From positions 1 to 10,363 of the forward strand of contig JBEIRY010000061.1 of the NCBI GenBank assembly GCA_040375675.1: a stretch of DNA of 10,363 bases, in the 5' to 3' direction. This DNA is from CAIUSP01 sp040375675 (lineage in GTDB: Bacteria; Actinomycetota; Thermoleophilia; Solirubrobacterales; 70-9). Below, in pieces: positions 1 to 5,975 of the stretch (its first letter is position 1; each line of letters starts with the position of its first letter). The position numbers were made by a program, and so were the translations under genes. The notes beneath the pieces are model-generated. The model was not told the origin of the DNA, made no database searches, and was given only the letters and a program-made list of their open reading frames with translations.

Positions 1-1
1 A

Positions 2-781
2 TCGGGCGGCGGAGTGGTGATGGGGAGGGTTCACCCCAAGGCAGCGCAGAGCGAGGATTGGCGCTCACGCGCCTTGACTCTCGCGGTCCGCGGTGTCAAG
101 GCGGTCAGCCCCGATGCTCTGGTCGCTGCCTCAGAGCCTGCCACCGGCGGGGTGGAGCGCCGCGATGCAGAGTTGATCGCGGTGGTGCCAACCGACGACG
201 AGGATCTGTTGGCCCGCGTCGCGCGATCGCTGCTGGCCGAGCTCGAGGTGGAGCTGGGTGGCTTCACGATCACCGTAGGCAGGAGCCGGGTGGCATCTGA
301 CCCGACCGATCTGCACCGTGCCGGACAGGAGGCGCGTTTGGCTTTGAATGTGGGCGAGGCCGAGGGTTCTGGAAGCCTTGCGTTCGAAGAGACAGGCTCG
401 TACCGCCTCTTGTTGCCAGCGATGAGCGAGGCACCGGGGGAGCTGCAGGGCTTCTACTCAGAGACAGTCGAACCGCTTGCCGCTTACGACGAGCAGTACG
501 AGACCGAGCTGCTGGCGACTCTCGAGGCCTATCTCGAAAACGACGGCAACGTCGCTCGAACTGCAGAGCGGATGTTCACTCATCGCCACACCATCCGCTA
601 CCGGCTCGAGCGGGCGCGTGAGCTCTGCGGCCACGACGCAACCTCCACCGAAGGGCGGGAGAGACTCGGTCTGGGCCTGAAGGCGATGCGGGTGCTCGGC
701 ATCGCCGGCCCCGGTGGTCCGGCGAGAGAACCTGGCACCGAGGCGGGAAGCGTCTCGCGCAAAGCGCCCGAGCCGGACTGA
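2..781 (+). CDS. PucR/CdaR-family transcriptional regulator, 5'-truncated by window edge
   Basis: This is the C-terminal part of a DNA-binding regulator of the PucR/CdaR type. The frame is open to the left edge. The in-frame GTG/GTG/ATG at 14-22 lie inside what looks like a beta strand of the middle domain (VVMGRVHP), and family members usually exceed 350 residues, so I treat the gene as partial. Counting from the GTG at 14, residues about 15-115 resemble the degenerate GGDEF-like domain (ITVGRSR, then a helix with EARLALNVGEA). Residues about 162-205 form the C-terminal PucR helix-turn-helix, with the signature NVARTAERMFTHRHTIRYRL. The last 30 residues (GPGGPAREPGTEAG...) look disordered. 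The family usually senses metabolites through N-terminal domains, which are not visible here, so no ligand or regulon can be named. A GGAG at 11-14 before the ATG at 20 leaves a short internal start as a weaker option. Confidence 0.85.
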   Translation, partial: SGGGVVMGRVHPKAAQSEDWRSRALTLAVRGVKAVSPDALVAASEPATGGVERRDAELIAVVPTDDEDLLARVARSLLAELEVELGGFTITVGRSRVASDPTDLHRAGQEARLALNVGEAEGSGSLAFEETGSYRLLLPAMSEAPGELQGFYSETVEPLAAYDEQYETELLATLEAYLENDGNVARTAERMFTHRHTIRYRLERARELCGHDATSTEGRERLGLGLKAMRVLGIAGPGGPAREPGTEAGSVSRKAPEPD

Positions 782-813
782 TCTACCCATCCCGCGGTCT
801 TGGTTCTGCGCTT

Positions 814-829
814 CCGGTTTCCTGACCGG
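814..829. promoter_or_regulatory. Inverted repeat upstream of the double-TetR gene, candidate operator
   Basis: CCGGT (814-818) and ACCGG (825-829) form an inverted repeat around a 6-nt centre. It lies directly upstream of the presumed -10 box (837-842) of the TetR-type gene, where a repressor site would block RNA polymerase. TetR-family proteins often autoregulate through such palindromes. The arms are short and GC-rich, so chance is a real alternative. Confidence 0.3.
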
Positions 830-836
830 GGCGGAG

Positions 837-842
837 TAGTCT
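837..842 (+). promoter_or_regulatory. Candidate -10 box for leaderless TetR-type mRNA
   Basis: TAGTCT fits the TANNNT pattern of housekeeping-sigma -10 elements and ends 9 nt before the GTG start at 852. Transcription would then begin at or next to the start codon. The only SD-like bases (GGAG, 833-836) are 15 nt from the start, too far to work well. No TTGACA-like -35 is evident at normal spacing. Confidence 0.45.
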
Positions 843-851
843 CTTCTGATC

Positions 852-2045
852 GTGAAGCAAACGCGGAAATCTTCCCGCTTTCCGCAGGCTCGCGTCCTGC
901 GTAACTCTGAGTTGTTGCTCGACTCAGCGGTTGAGATGATCGCCACCGGCGGGCTGTCCAGCCTGAGTTTCCGCTCGGTTACACGCCGCGCGGGTCTTTC
1001 GCCACAAGCCTTGCGCAGCAGATATCCCGATGTCTCTGCCCTCATCGTTGGTGTTTGGCAGGAGCGGCTCTCTCCGGCTCTGGGCGAGGCCGTACGGCGG
1101 CTGGTCGATGTCGCAGAAGATCCGGATTCTGACCTGGCCAAGGCGGAGCTCGCAGAGGTCACCTCATCTTTGATGAAGCCCGGGAGCGCTCTCCAGGCTG
1201 CCTCCGATCTACTCGTCGTTTCGCAGTTCCAGCCCGCGCTGCAGGATGCAGTCGAGCACTCACTGGGGAGGGAGGTCGCCAAGGCAATCCGTCCCCGCAC
1301 CGGTAAGTTGAGCGCCGACGTGGCGGCCCGTCGCGCGTACCTGATCATCGCCGGTCTCGGATTGCTGCTCGGGTCGCGGCACCCGGGCTCCGCGCGGCTC
1401 GAGATGAGCAGTGGGCTCGATCCTCTACTCGAGGCCCTGCGAAGCCCAGGTGAGCCAAGAGCCTTACCCGAAGTGCCCGGCGATCAGTTCAGTGCCTCAC
1501 TCGAGTTCGACTCAGGTGATCCTCTTGGTGACGCGATACTCACCTCTACGCTCGAGGAGGTCGCAGATCGCGGTTATGACCGCACCACCACCGCCCGGAT
1601 CGCCGCCAACGCAGGATGCACCGAAGGCGCGATCTTCGCCCGTTACTCCAGCAAGCTCGAGCTCTTCAACGAGGCGAACAGGCGACAGGCCGAGGCTGGC
1701 TTCGAGCTCAATCAGGGGTATCTCGACCAGCTGACCGCAGAACATGGCGACGGCGTAGCCGAGACCGTCTACATGCGCGAGCAGCAACTACCGAAGTTGC
1801 GTTACCTGAGGGCTCTGCATCTCGAGAGTCTCAGGGTCACCTGGTACGAGCCCAAGGTGATGGAGGCAAACGCGCGCGAGGTGGACGCGGCCTTTGCGAA
1901 GTACCAGCCGCAGCGAAGCCCAGCCCAACGCCATCTCGACTACTCGATGAATCTCGGGGTAAGTGCGCTTCCGTTGCTCGATTCGCGCTGCTGGAACCTG
2001 CCTTACGACGTGGTGGTGATCCCCTTCATGGATCTGTTGCCCTGA
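852..2045 (+). CDS. TetR-type transcriptional regulator with two HTH units
   Basis: The product is a 397-aa protein that looks like two TetR-type regulators in tandem. The first HTH unit spans residues about 18-64 (helices around LLLDSAVEMIATGGL, SFRSVTRRAGLSPQALRSRYPD). A helical, ligand-domain-like region follows to about 200. The second HTH unit spans residues about 225-275 (ILTSTLEEVADRGY, TTARIAANAGCTEGAIFARYSSK), followed by another helical region. Usual TetR proteins are about 190-230 aa with one N-terminal HTH; fused double-domain versions are known in actinobacteria. The second HTH keeps the classical A-x-x-AG-x-x-x-GAIF-x-RY-x-SK pattern better than the first, so it may be the better DNA binder. 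The GTG at 852 was chosen because it gives a basic N-terminus (MKQTRKSSR) just ahead of the first HTH. The ligand and targets cannot be read from sequence. No catabolic or efflux gene lies beside it, so autoregulation is the only local hint. Confidence 0.85.
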   Translation: MKQTRKSSRFPQARVLRNSELLLDSAVEMIATGGLSSLSFRSVTRRAGLSPQALRSRYPDVSALIVGVWQERLSPALGEAVRRLVDVAEDPDSDLAKAELAEVTSSLMKPGSALQAASDLLVVSQFQPALQDAVEHSLGREVAKAIRPRTGKLSADVAARRAYLIIAGLGLLLGSRHPGSARLEMSSGLDPLLEALRSPGEPRALPEVPGDQFSASLEFDSGDPLGDAILTSTLEEVADRGYDRTTTARIAANAGCTEGAIFARYSSKLELFNEANRRQAEAGFELNQGYLDQLTAEHGDGVAETVYMREQQLPKLRYLRALHLESLRVTWYEPKVMEANAREVDAAFAKYQPQRSPAQRHLDYSMNLGVSALPLLDSRCWNLPYDVVVIPFMDLLP

Positions 2046-2078
2046 GACCCTCTACCGACCGCCCACGAGGCAGCCGCT

Positions 2079-2084
2079 TAGACT
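2079..2084 (+). promoter_or_regulatory. Candidate -10 box of the tRNA-Gln gene
   Basis: TAGACT fits TANNNT and ends 10 nt before the mature 5' end of the tRNA at 2095, giving a very short 5' leader of about 3-4 nt. It lies in the 49-bp gap after the TetR-type gene. No clear -35 hexamer is visible. Confidence 0.45.
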
Positions 2085-2094
2085 GAGGTTCCGG

Positions 2095-2165
2095 TCCGGG
2101 GTGGTGTAGCGATAGCACTCCAGGTTTTGGTCCTGGCAGCGGAGGTTTGAATCCTCCCCCCGGAG
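2095..2165 (+). tRNA. tRNA-Gln (anticodon UUG)
   Basis: A full cloverleaf folds by eye. The acceptor stem is TCCGGGG (2095-2101) with CCCCGGA (2158-2164), followed by discriminator G at 2165. The D arm is GTGT/GCAC (2104-2107 and 2115-2118, one G-T pair). The anticodon stem is CCAGG/CCTGG (2120-2124 and 2132-2136) around loop TTTTGGT, with anticodon TTG at 2127-2129. The T arm is GGAGG/CCTCC (2141-2145 and 2153-2157) around TTTGAAT. The variable loop is short (4 nt). UUG decodes CAA and CAG (wobble); a G discriminator is normal for glutamine tRNAs. CCA is not encoded: the sequence continues C then TTTTT, so the CCA must be added after transcription. In many actinobacteria this tRNA is charged indirectly through Glu-tRNA(Gln) and GatCAB. 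Confidence 0.95.
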
Positions 2166-2173
2166 CTTTTTCC
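2166..2173 (+). terminator. T-run directly after tRNA-Gln, possible terminator
   Basis: Five T residues (2167-2171) follow the tRNA immediately. The stable GGAGG/CCTCC T arm lies a few bases upstream and could act as the hairpin of a simple intrinsic terminator. Only one short T-run is present, so readthrough towards glmU is possible. Confidence 0.3.
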
Positions 2174-2228
2174 AGTCACACCCTGTGGCTCACGCATGAT
2201 CACTACCGCCGCTCCAGCCGTCACCGCC

Positions 2229-2234
2229 TAGGAT
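2229..2234 (+). promoter_or_regulatory. Candidate -10 box for leaderless glmU mRNA
   Basis: TAGGAT (TANNNT) ends 7 nt before the GTG start of glmU at 2242, which puts the expected transcription start at or next to the start codon. No Shine-Dalgarno sequence precedes the GTG. No TTGACA-like -35 is visible 16-18 nt upstream. Confidence 0.5.
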
Positions 2235-2241
2235 CACTTGC

Positions 2242-3636
2242 GTGAGCTCTCTTACCGCCCTGATCATGGCTGCAGGTGCGGGAACGCGCATGCGCTCCTC
2301 TCTGCCCAAGGTCGCTCATCCGGTATGCGGAAGGCCGATGATTGCCTGGTCGGTCGCCGCTGCGCAAAGCGCGGGCGCAGATCGCATCTGCGTGATCGTC
2401 TCACCCGACAGGGACCTCTCCGACGTGCTGCCCGACGGGGTGGAGACGGTAATCCAGCCCACGGCCGATGGCACCGGAGGCGCTCTGAGGGCTGCACTGC
2501 CGGTCATCTCTGAGAGCGAAACCGTCCTGGTTCTCTCCGGCGACCAGCCGCTGGTCTCGGCAGAGGAAATCGAGATGCTGTTGGCCGAATCGAGCGGAAG
2601 CGACGCGGCCGCGGTATTGCTGACAGCCGAGCTGGATGAGCCCGGTTCTTACGGGAGAGTGATCCGCACGGCCGATGGATCGGTCGAAAAGATCGTCGAG
2701 GCCAAGGAGCCAGGCGATGCGACGCCAGAGGAGCTCGCGATCGGTGAGGTAAACGCCGGCACCTACTTGTTCGAGGCAGACGCGTTGGCCGATGCGCTGG
2801 ATCACATCTCCAACGACAACGCGCAAGGCGAGTACTACCTGCCCGATGTCTTGCCGGCGATTCGCACAGCCGGCAAGACGATCGCGGCATGTGTGACCGA
2901 TGCGGTGGCGGTCGGGGTGAACGACAAGGTCGAGTTGGCAGCAGTAGAGGCCGAGGCCCGCCGAGCCGTCCTTGCTGAACACATGCGGGCAGGTGTCACC
3001 GTGGTGGACCCCGATACGACTTGGATCGATGCCGGTGTGAAGATCGCCCAGGATGTCCGCATAGAGCCCGGCTGCACGATCAAGGGCGCGACTGAGATTC
3101 AAACCGGTGCGGTGATCGGACCCCACAGCACGCTGATCGACGCGCGAGTCGGCGAGGGCTCCGAGGTCCGAAACTCGCATCTCGACTCCTGTTCGATCGG
3201 TGCAGGTGTCGCGGTCGGCCCGTTCGCTCACATCCGCCCGGGAACCGAGTTGGCCGACGGCTCCAAGGCCGGCAGCTTCGTGGAGATCAAGAACTCGCAG
3301 ATTGGCCAAGGGGCAAAGGTCCCCCACCTCTCTTATGTGGGTGACGCCGAGGTTGGCGAGGAGTCGAATCTAGGCGCCTCGACGATCACCGCCAACTACG
3401 ACGGAAAGGAAAAACACCGCACCAAGATCGGTCGCAAAGTGCGGACCGGAGTGGATACGACCCTGGTTGCACCGGTAGAGGTCGGCGACGAGGCATACAC
3501 TGGCGCCGGTTCAGTGATTACCGAGGATGTGCCGTCTGGTGCACTCGGGATCGGGCGACCGGAGCAGCACAATGTCGAGGGCTACACGAGTCGAAAGCGT
3601 GACGAGACCGATGGTGAGGAGGGGGAGCAGAAGTGA
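2242..3636 (+). CDS. glmU: Bifunctional GlmU: GlcN-1-P acetyltransferase / GlcNAc-1-P uridyltransferase
   Basis: GlmU makes UDP-N-acetylglucosamine, the cytosolic precursor of peptidoglycan. Its C-terminal half acetylates glucosamine-1-phosphate with acetyl-CoA and its N-terminal half transfers UMP from UTP. The 464-aa length matches the family. The N-terminal pyrophosphorylase domain (about 1-235) has the nucleotide loop MAAGAGTRM (9-17), K23, QPTADGTGGAL (72-82), GDQPL near 100-104, and QGEYYLPDVLP (195-205). A left-handed beta-helix of hexapeptide repeats runs from about 255 to the end. By alignment with E. coli from memory, R332, K350, the catalytic base H362 (in PHLSYVGD) and NY at 385-386 are all present, so both activities look intact. 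The GTG at 2242 starts seven residues before the first nucleotide-binding strand and is the only sensible start. The last 15 residues are acidic and likely disordered. The stop overlaps the prs start by 4 nt, so the two genes are co-transcribed. Confidence 0.97.
   Translation: MSSLTALIMAAGAGTRMRSSLPKVAHPVCGRPMIAWSVAAAQSAGADRICVIVSPDRDLSDVLPDGVETVIQPTADGTGGALRAALPVISESETVLVLSGDQPLVSAEEIEMLLAESSGSDAAAVLLTAELDEPGSYGRVIRTADGSVEKIVEAKEPGDATPEELAIGEVNAGTYLFEADALADALDHISNDNAQGEYYLPDVLPAIRTAGKTIAACVTDAVAVGVNDKVELAAVEAEARRAVLAEHMRAGVTVVDPDTTWIDAGVKIAQDVRIEPGCTIKGATEIQTGAVIGPHSTLIDARVGEGSEVRNSHLDSCSIGAGVAVGPFAHIRPGTELADGSKAGSFVEIKNSQIGQGAKVPHLSYVGDAEVGEESNLGASTITANYDGKEKHRTKIGRKVRTGVDTTLVAPVEVGDEAYTGAGSVITEDVPSGALGIGRPEQHNVEGYTSRKRDETDGEEGEQK
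3621..3628 (+). promoter_or_regulatory. Shine-Dalgarno of prs inside the glmU 3' end
   Basis: A purine-rich GAGGAGGGGGAG stretch spans roughly 3617-3628 at the end of glmU and ends a few bases before the prs GTG at 3633. It supports that start and translational coupling through the shared GTGA (3633-3636). Confidence 0.75.
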
Positions 3637-4664
3637 GCCAGATCGAGGAAGAGCCGCGCAGCGGATCAGCGATACCTCAGGACTACACCAAGAGGCTCAT
3701 GGTCTTTGGCGGCCGCGCCTCGATGGATCTCGCCGCAAAGATCTCCGGCAAGCTGGACGTGGAACTCGGCGAAGTGACCCTCAAGACCTTCTCCGATGGC
3801 GAGGTCTACTGCCGCTACGAAGAGTCGATTCGCGGGGCAGATGTCTTCCTGGTTCAGTCCACCGCTGCAAACGAGGCAGAGGGGATGACCCCGAACGACT
3901 CGCTGGTGGAACTGTTGGCGATGATCGACGCCGCTCAAGGCGCGTCCGCTCACAGGATCATTGCCGTGATGCCCTGGTACGGCTATGCCCGACAGGACAA
4001 GAAGTCCAAGCCGCGCGAGCCGATCACGGCCCGAGTGGTCGCAAAGTGCCTCGAGGGAGTCGGAGCAGACCGCGTCTTGACCATGGACCTCCATGCCGGA
4101 CAGGTCCAGGGCTTCTTTCACGTTCCGCTCGATCACATGACCGCGATGCCGATGCTCGAGCAGTGGTTGACCGATCAGGCTTTCGAGGAGCCTCCGGTGA
4201 TCGTCTCCCCGGATGCCGGCCGGGTCAAGACGGCCCGTAACTTCGCCCGTAAGGTCGGCTGCACCTGGGCAGTCATGGAAAAGGAGCGTCCCGCTCAGCA
4301 GGTCGCCGAGATCGGCTATGTCGTCGGCGACGTTCGAGGCAAGACGGCGGTGCTGGTCGACGACATGATCGACACGGCCGGTACGCTCTGCGCTGCAGCC
4401 CAGACTGTCCTCGACGAAGGGGCCGCGCGGGTGATTGCCTGCGCCACCCACGGGGTCTTCTCCGGTGCCGCCTATGAGCGCCTGCCATACGAGAACAGCA
4501 AGATCGAGCAGATCGTGGTTACCGACACCGTGCCCCTGCGCCCCGGTGCGCCTGACAACATCACGGTTCTGACCGCAGCCCAGACCCTTGCGGATTCGAT
4601 CCGGAGGATCTTCACCGACGACTCAGTCTCGGAGATCTTCGCCGGCGAAAACCAGCTCTTCTAG
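3633..4664 (+). CDS. prs: Ribose-phosphate pyrophosphokinase (PRPP synthetase)
   Basis: The enzyme transfers pyrophosphate from ATP to ribose-5-phosphate, making PRPP for purine, pyrimidine, histidine, tryptophan and NAD synthesis. The protein has 343 aa, about 25 more than E. coli Prs, mostly from an N-terminal extension (1-20, acidic/polar, probably disordered). Key segments are FSDGEVYCRYEESIRGADVF (53-72), the ATP-loop region MPWYGYARQDKKSKPREPI (113-131), and MDLHAGQVQGFF (151-162) with the metal-binding His154. Others are the catalytic flexible loop SPDAGRVKTARNFA (192-205) with K199 and R201, and the PRPP-binding loop VLVDDMIDTAGT (240-251). All expected catalytic residues are present. 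The GTG start is set by the strong upstream SD and the 4-nt GTGA overlap with glmU. The TAG stop shares its CTAG with the stop of the convergent lipoprotein gene. Confidence 0.97.
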   Translation: MSQIEEEPRSGSAIPQDYTKRLMVFGGRASMDLAAKISGKLDVELGEVTLKTFSDGEVYCRYEESIRGADVFLVQSTAANEAEGMTPNDSLVELLAMIDAAQGASAHRIIAVMPWYGYARQDKKSKPREPITARVVAKCLEGVGADRVLTMDLHAGQVQGFFHVPLDHMTAMPMLEQWLTDQAFEEPPVIVSPDAGRVKTARNFARKVGCTWAVMEKERPAQQVAEIGYVVGDVRGKTAVLVDDMIDTAGTLCAAAQTVLDEGAARVIACATHGVFSGAAYERLPYENSKIEQIVVTDTVPLRPGAPDNITVLTAAQTLADSIRRIFTDDSVSEIFAGENQLF

Positions 4665-4670
4665 CGCTGG
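4652..4670. other. Weak hairpin at the prs/lipoprotein convergent ends
   Basis: CCAGC (4652-4656) and GCTGG (4666-4670) can pair around a 9-nt loop that contains the CTAG with both stop codons. There is no T-run on either side, so this is not a standard intrinsic terminator. It is the only dyad at this junction and could slow polymerase from both directions. Confidence 0.25.
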
Positions 4671-5050
4671 CCGACTATCAACCAGCGTTTGTCCGGACGC
4701 TTCAGCACCAGCGTCAGCGGACTCGGTCCGTATCCCTGTCGCGATATCTCGAGCTTCGCGGTCCCCCGTCGTTTCTTGGCTAGCACCTTGACGATCTGTA
4801 TTTCCTTCACGGGCTGAGCCCACTGCACCCGCTGGGAGGAGATGCAGCCCTCGGTTCCACCGAGCCTCTCCTGGTAGGCGGGTCCGAATAGATCGCAGGT
4901 GGCAGGAAAATCTCGGTCCACCACCGTATCTGCGTATGCCTCTGCGGCGCGGCGGGCACGCTCATCCTCGGTCTGACCGCAACCGGTCAGCAGCCCGATT
5001 GCGACCGCGGCGGCGGCGAGAGCGGTCGCGACTGTGTAGCGGTTTTCCAT
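4661..5050 (-). CDS. Small putative lipoprotein, function unknown
   Basis: The product is a 129-aa exported protein starting from the ATG at 5050. Residues 4-23 form a type II signal peptide: one Arg, an Ala-rich hydrophobic core, then the lipobox LLTGC with Cys24 as the predicted lipidated residue. The mature part (about 105 aa) begins with a charged helix (EDERARRAAEAYADTVVDRD). It continues with ATCDLFGPAYQERL, EGCISS and a strand-rich end finishing in KRWLIVGQR. Two further cysteines could form a disulphide outside the membrane. This layout resembles small NTF2-like actinobacterial lipoproteins, but I do not recognise the family with certainty. A GTG at 5161 would add 37 residues ahead of the signal peptide and is rejected. 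The SD before 5050 is poor (GAGG only 2 nt away). The gene ends on the same CTAG as prs and is divergent from the GDPD gene. Confidence 0.78.
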   Translation of the reverse strand: MENRYTVATALAAAAVAIGLLTGCGQTEDERARRAAEAYADTVVDRDFPATCDLFGPAYQERLGGTEGCISSQRVQWAQPVKEIQIVKVLAKKRRGTAKLEISRQGYGPSPLTLVLKRPDKRWLIVGQR

Positions 5051-5101
5051 CGCCTCGGAGTCTGCCGGTCGCGCAGGCTGAATGCCGTCAGCCACCGGCC
5101 A

Positions 5102-5126
5102 ACCGGGGCGAAGTTCGGTCCCCGGT
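5102..5126. promoter_or_regulatory. 25-bp imperfect palindrome in the lipoprotein/GDPD divergent region
   Basis: The outer arms ACCGGGG (5102-5108) and CCCCGGT (5120-5126) are perfect reverse complements. Inner arms CGAA (5109-5112) and TTCG (5114-5117) continue the dyad about a single G, with a 2-nt offset (GT, 5118-5119). It sits upstream of the presumed GDPD -10 box and between two divergent genes, a typical place for an operator that controls both. It has no T-run, so a terminator is unlikely. Confidence 0.4.
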
Positions 5127-5152
5127 GCCCGCGCGAGGCCGGGTGACTGCTT

Positions 5153-5158
5153 TAACTT
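5153..5158 (+). promoter_or_regulatory. Candidate -10 box for leaderless GDPD mRNA
   Basis: TAACTT fits TANNNT and ends 6 nt before the ATG at 5165. The local AT-rich run (TTTAACTT) stands out from the GC-rich surroundings. No Shine-Dalgarno sequence lies before the ATG. Confidence 0.5.
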
Positions 5159-5164
5159 CACGCC

Positions 5165-5974
5165 ATGGCCGAAGAGGAGTGGCTACGGATTGGGCACAAG
5201 GGTGCCGATGCGATCGAGCCTGGCAACACGCTCGAGAGCTTCGACGCCGCCGTTGAACTCGGGGTCGACATGATCGAGTTGGACGTCTTGCGCTTGAAGG
5301 AGGGCAAGCTGGTGGTCGCCCACGACGCGGACGACGCGATGATGCGCCGACCCCTCGGCCTGCTCGACGCCCTCGACGCCTTTCTCGAACCTCCGCTCGA
5401 TCAAGTCGCGATCAACTTCGATCTCAAGAAAGCCGGCAGAGAAGCTGAGTTCGCAGGTGCGATCGCCGGACACGGTCTGATCGATCGCTGTTCGGTCTCG
5501 AGCATGGAGATGGAGAGCCTGATCAAGCTGCGGTCGCTCGAGCCTGATCTGCGGCTTGGCTGGACCTACCCGAAGTCGACCAAGGACTGGACCTCACTGC
5601 CGTGGGCAGGCGCTGCGGTCTCGGCGGGGCTTGCAGCTCTGCGTCGGGGCTCTCATCGGATCGTGCCCGACCGCGCGGTCGAGATGGATGTCGACTCGGT
5701 CTGGGTCTATGACCCGGTGATAACGCCCCGGTTGATCGAGTCGCTGGCCGAGTTCGGCATCGAGGTGATCGCCTGGACGGTCGATGACCGCGAGCGCATG
5801 GAGGAGTTGATCGCGATGGGCGTTGGAGGTATCTGCAGCAACGATCCGCGTCTCTTTCCACCGCGAAAGGGCGAGAGCGCGGAAGCCAAACAGAAGTCCA
5901 AGCAACAGAAGTCTTCTGCCAAGAAGCCCGACAAGGGCAGTTCAGGCAAAGCCGGCTCCGCCAAGAAGAGCTGA
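5165..5974 (+). CDS. Glycerophosphodiester phosphodiesterase family protein
   Basis: GDPD enzymes hydrolyse glycerophosphodiesters from phospholipid turnover to glycerol-3-phosphate and an alcohol, using a metal ion in a TIM barrel. Residues 8-57 carry the family signature: GHKG with H11, PGNTLESFDAAVELGVDMIELDV with E38 and D40, and VVAHD with H53. INFDLKK (83-89) fits the strand-3 motif and the end (VIAWTVDDRERM...GVGGICSNDP) fits the last strands. Several positions depart from consensus: HKG for HRG, PGN for PEN and FDLK for IELK. The stretch after H53 is short, so the protein is compact. There is no signal peptide, so a cytosolic location is likely. Residues about 235-269 are a Lys/Ser/Gln-rich disordered tail. 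Catalytic residues are kept, so activity is plausible, but the substrate is unknown. The stop is 1 nt from that of the convergent ABC1 gene. Confidence 0.9.
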   Translation: MAEEEWLRIGHKGADAIEPGNTLESFDAAVELGVDMIELDVLRLKEGKLVVAHDADDAMMRRPLGLLDALDAFLEPPLDQVAINFDLKKAGREAEFAGAIAGHGLIDRCSVSSMEMESLIKLRSLEPDLRLGWTYPKSTKDWTSLPWAGAAVSAGLAALRRGSHRIVPDRAVEMDVDSVWVYDPVITPRLIESLAEFGIEVIAWTVDDRERMEELIAMGVGGICSNDPRLFPPRKGESAEAKQKSKQQKSSAKKPDKGSSGKAGSAKKS

Positions 5975-5975
5975 C

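Noticed and set aside
833..836. GGAG as SD of the TetR-type gene
   Set aside because: It is 15 nt from the GTG at 852, beyond useful spacing.
458..1348. 296-codon minus-strand frame across the PucR/TetR junction
   Set aside because: It overlaps two plus-strand genes with real domains; its product is low-complexity, Arg/Ser-rich and unlike a protein family.
2166..2241. Riboswitch or glmS-type ribozyme before glmU
   Set aside because: The gap is only 76 nt, the glmU start appears leaderless, and only a 4-bp CACA/TGTG dyad is visible.
2401..3327. 308-codon minus-strand frame inside glmU
   Set aside because: glmU is certain on the plus strand, and the antisense product has no recognisable motif.
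5051..5161. 37-residue N-terminal extension of the lipoprotein from GTG 5161
   Set aside because: It would bury a well-formed lipoprotein signal peptide behind a polar stretch, so ATG 5050 is preferred.
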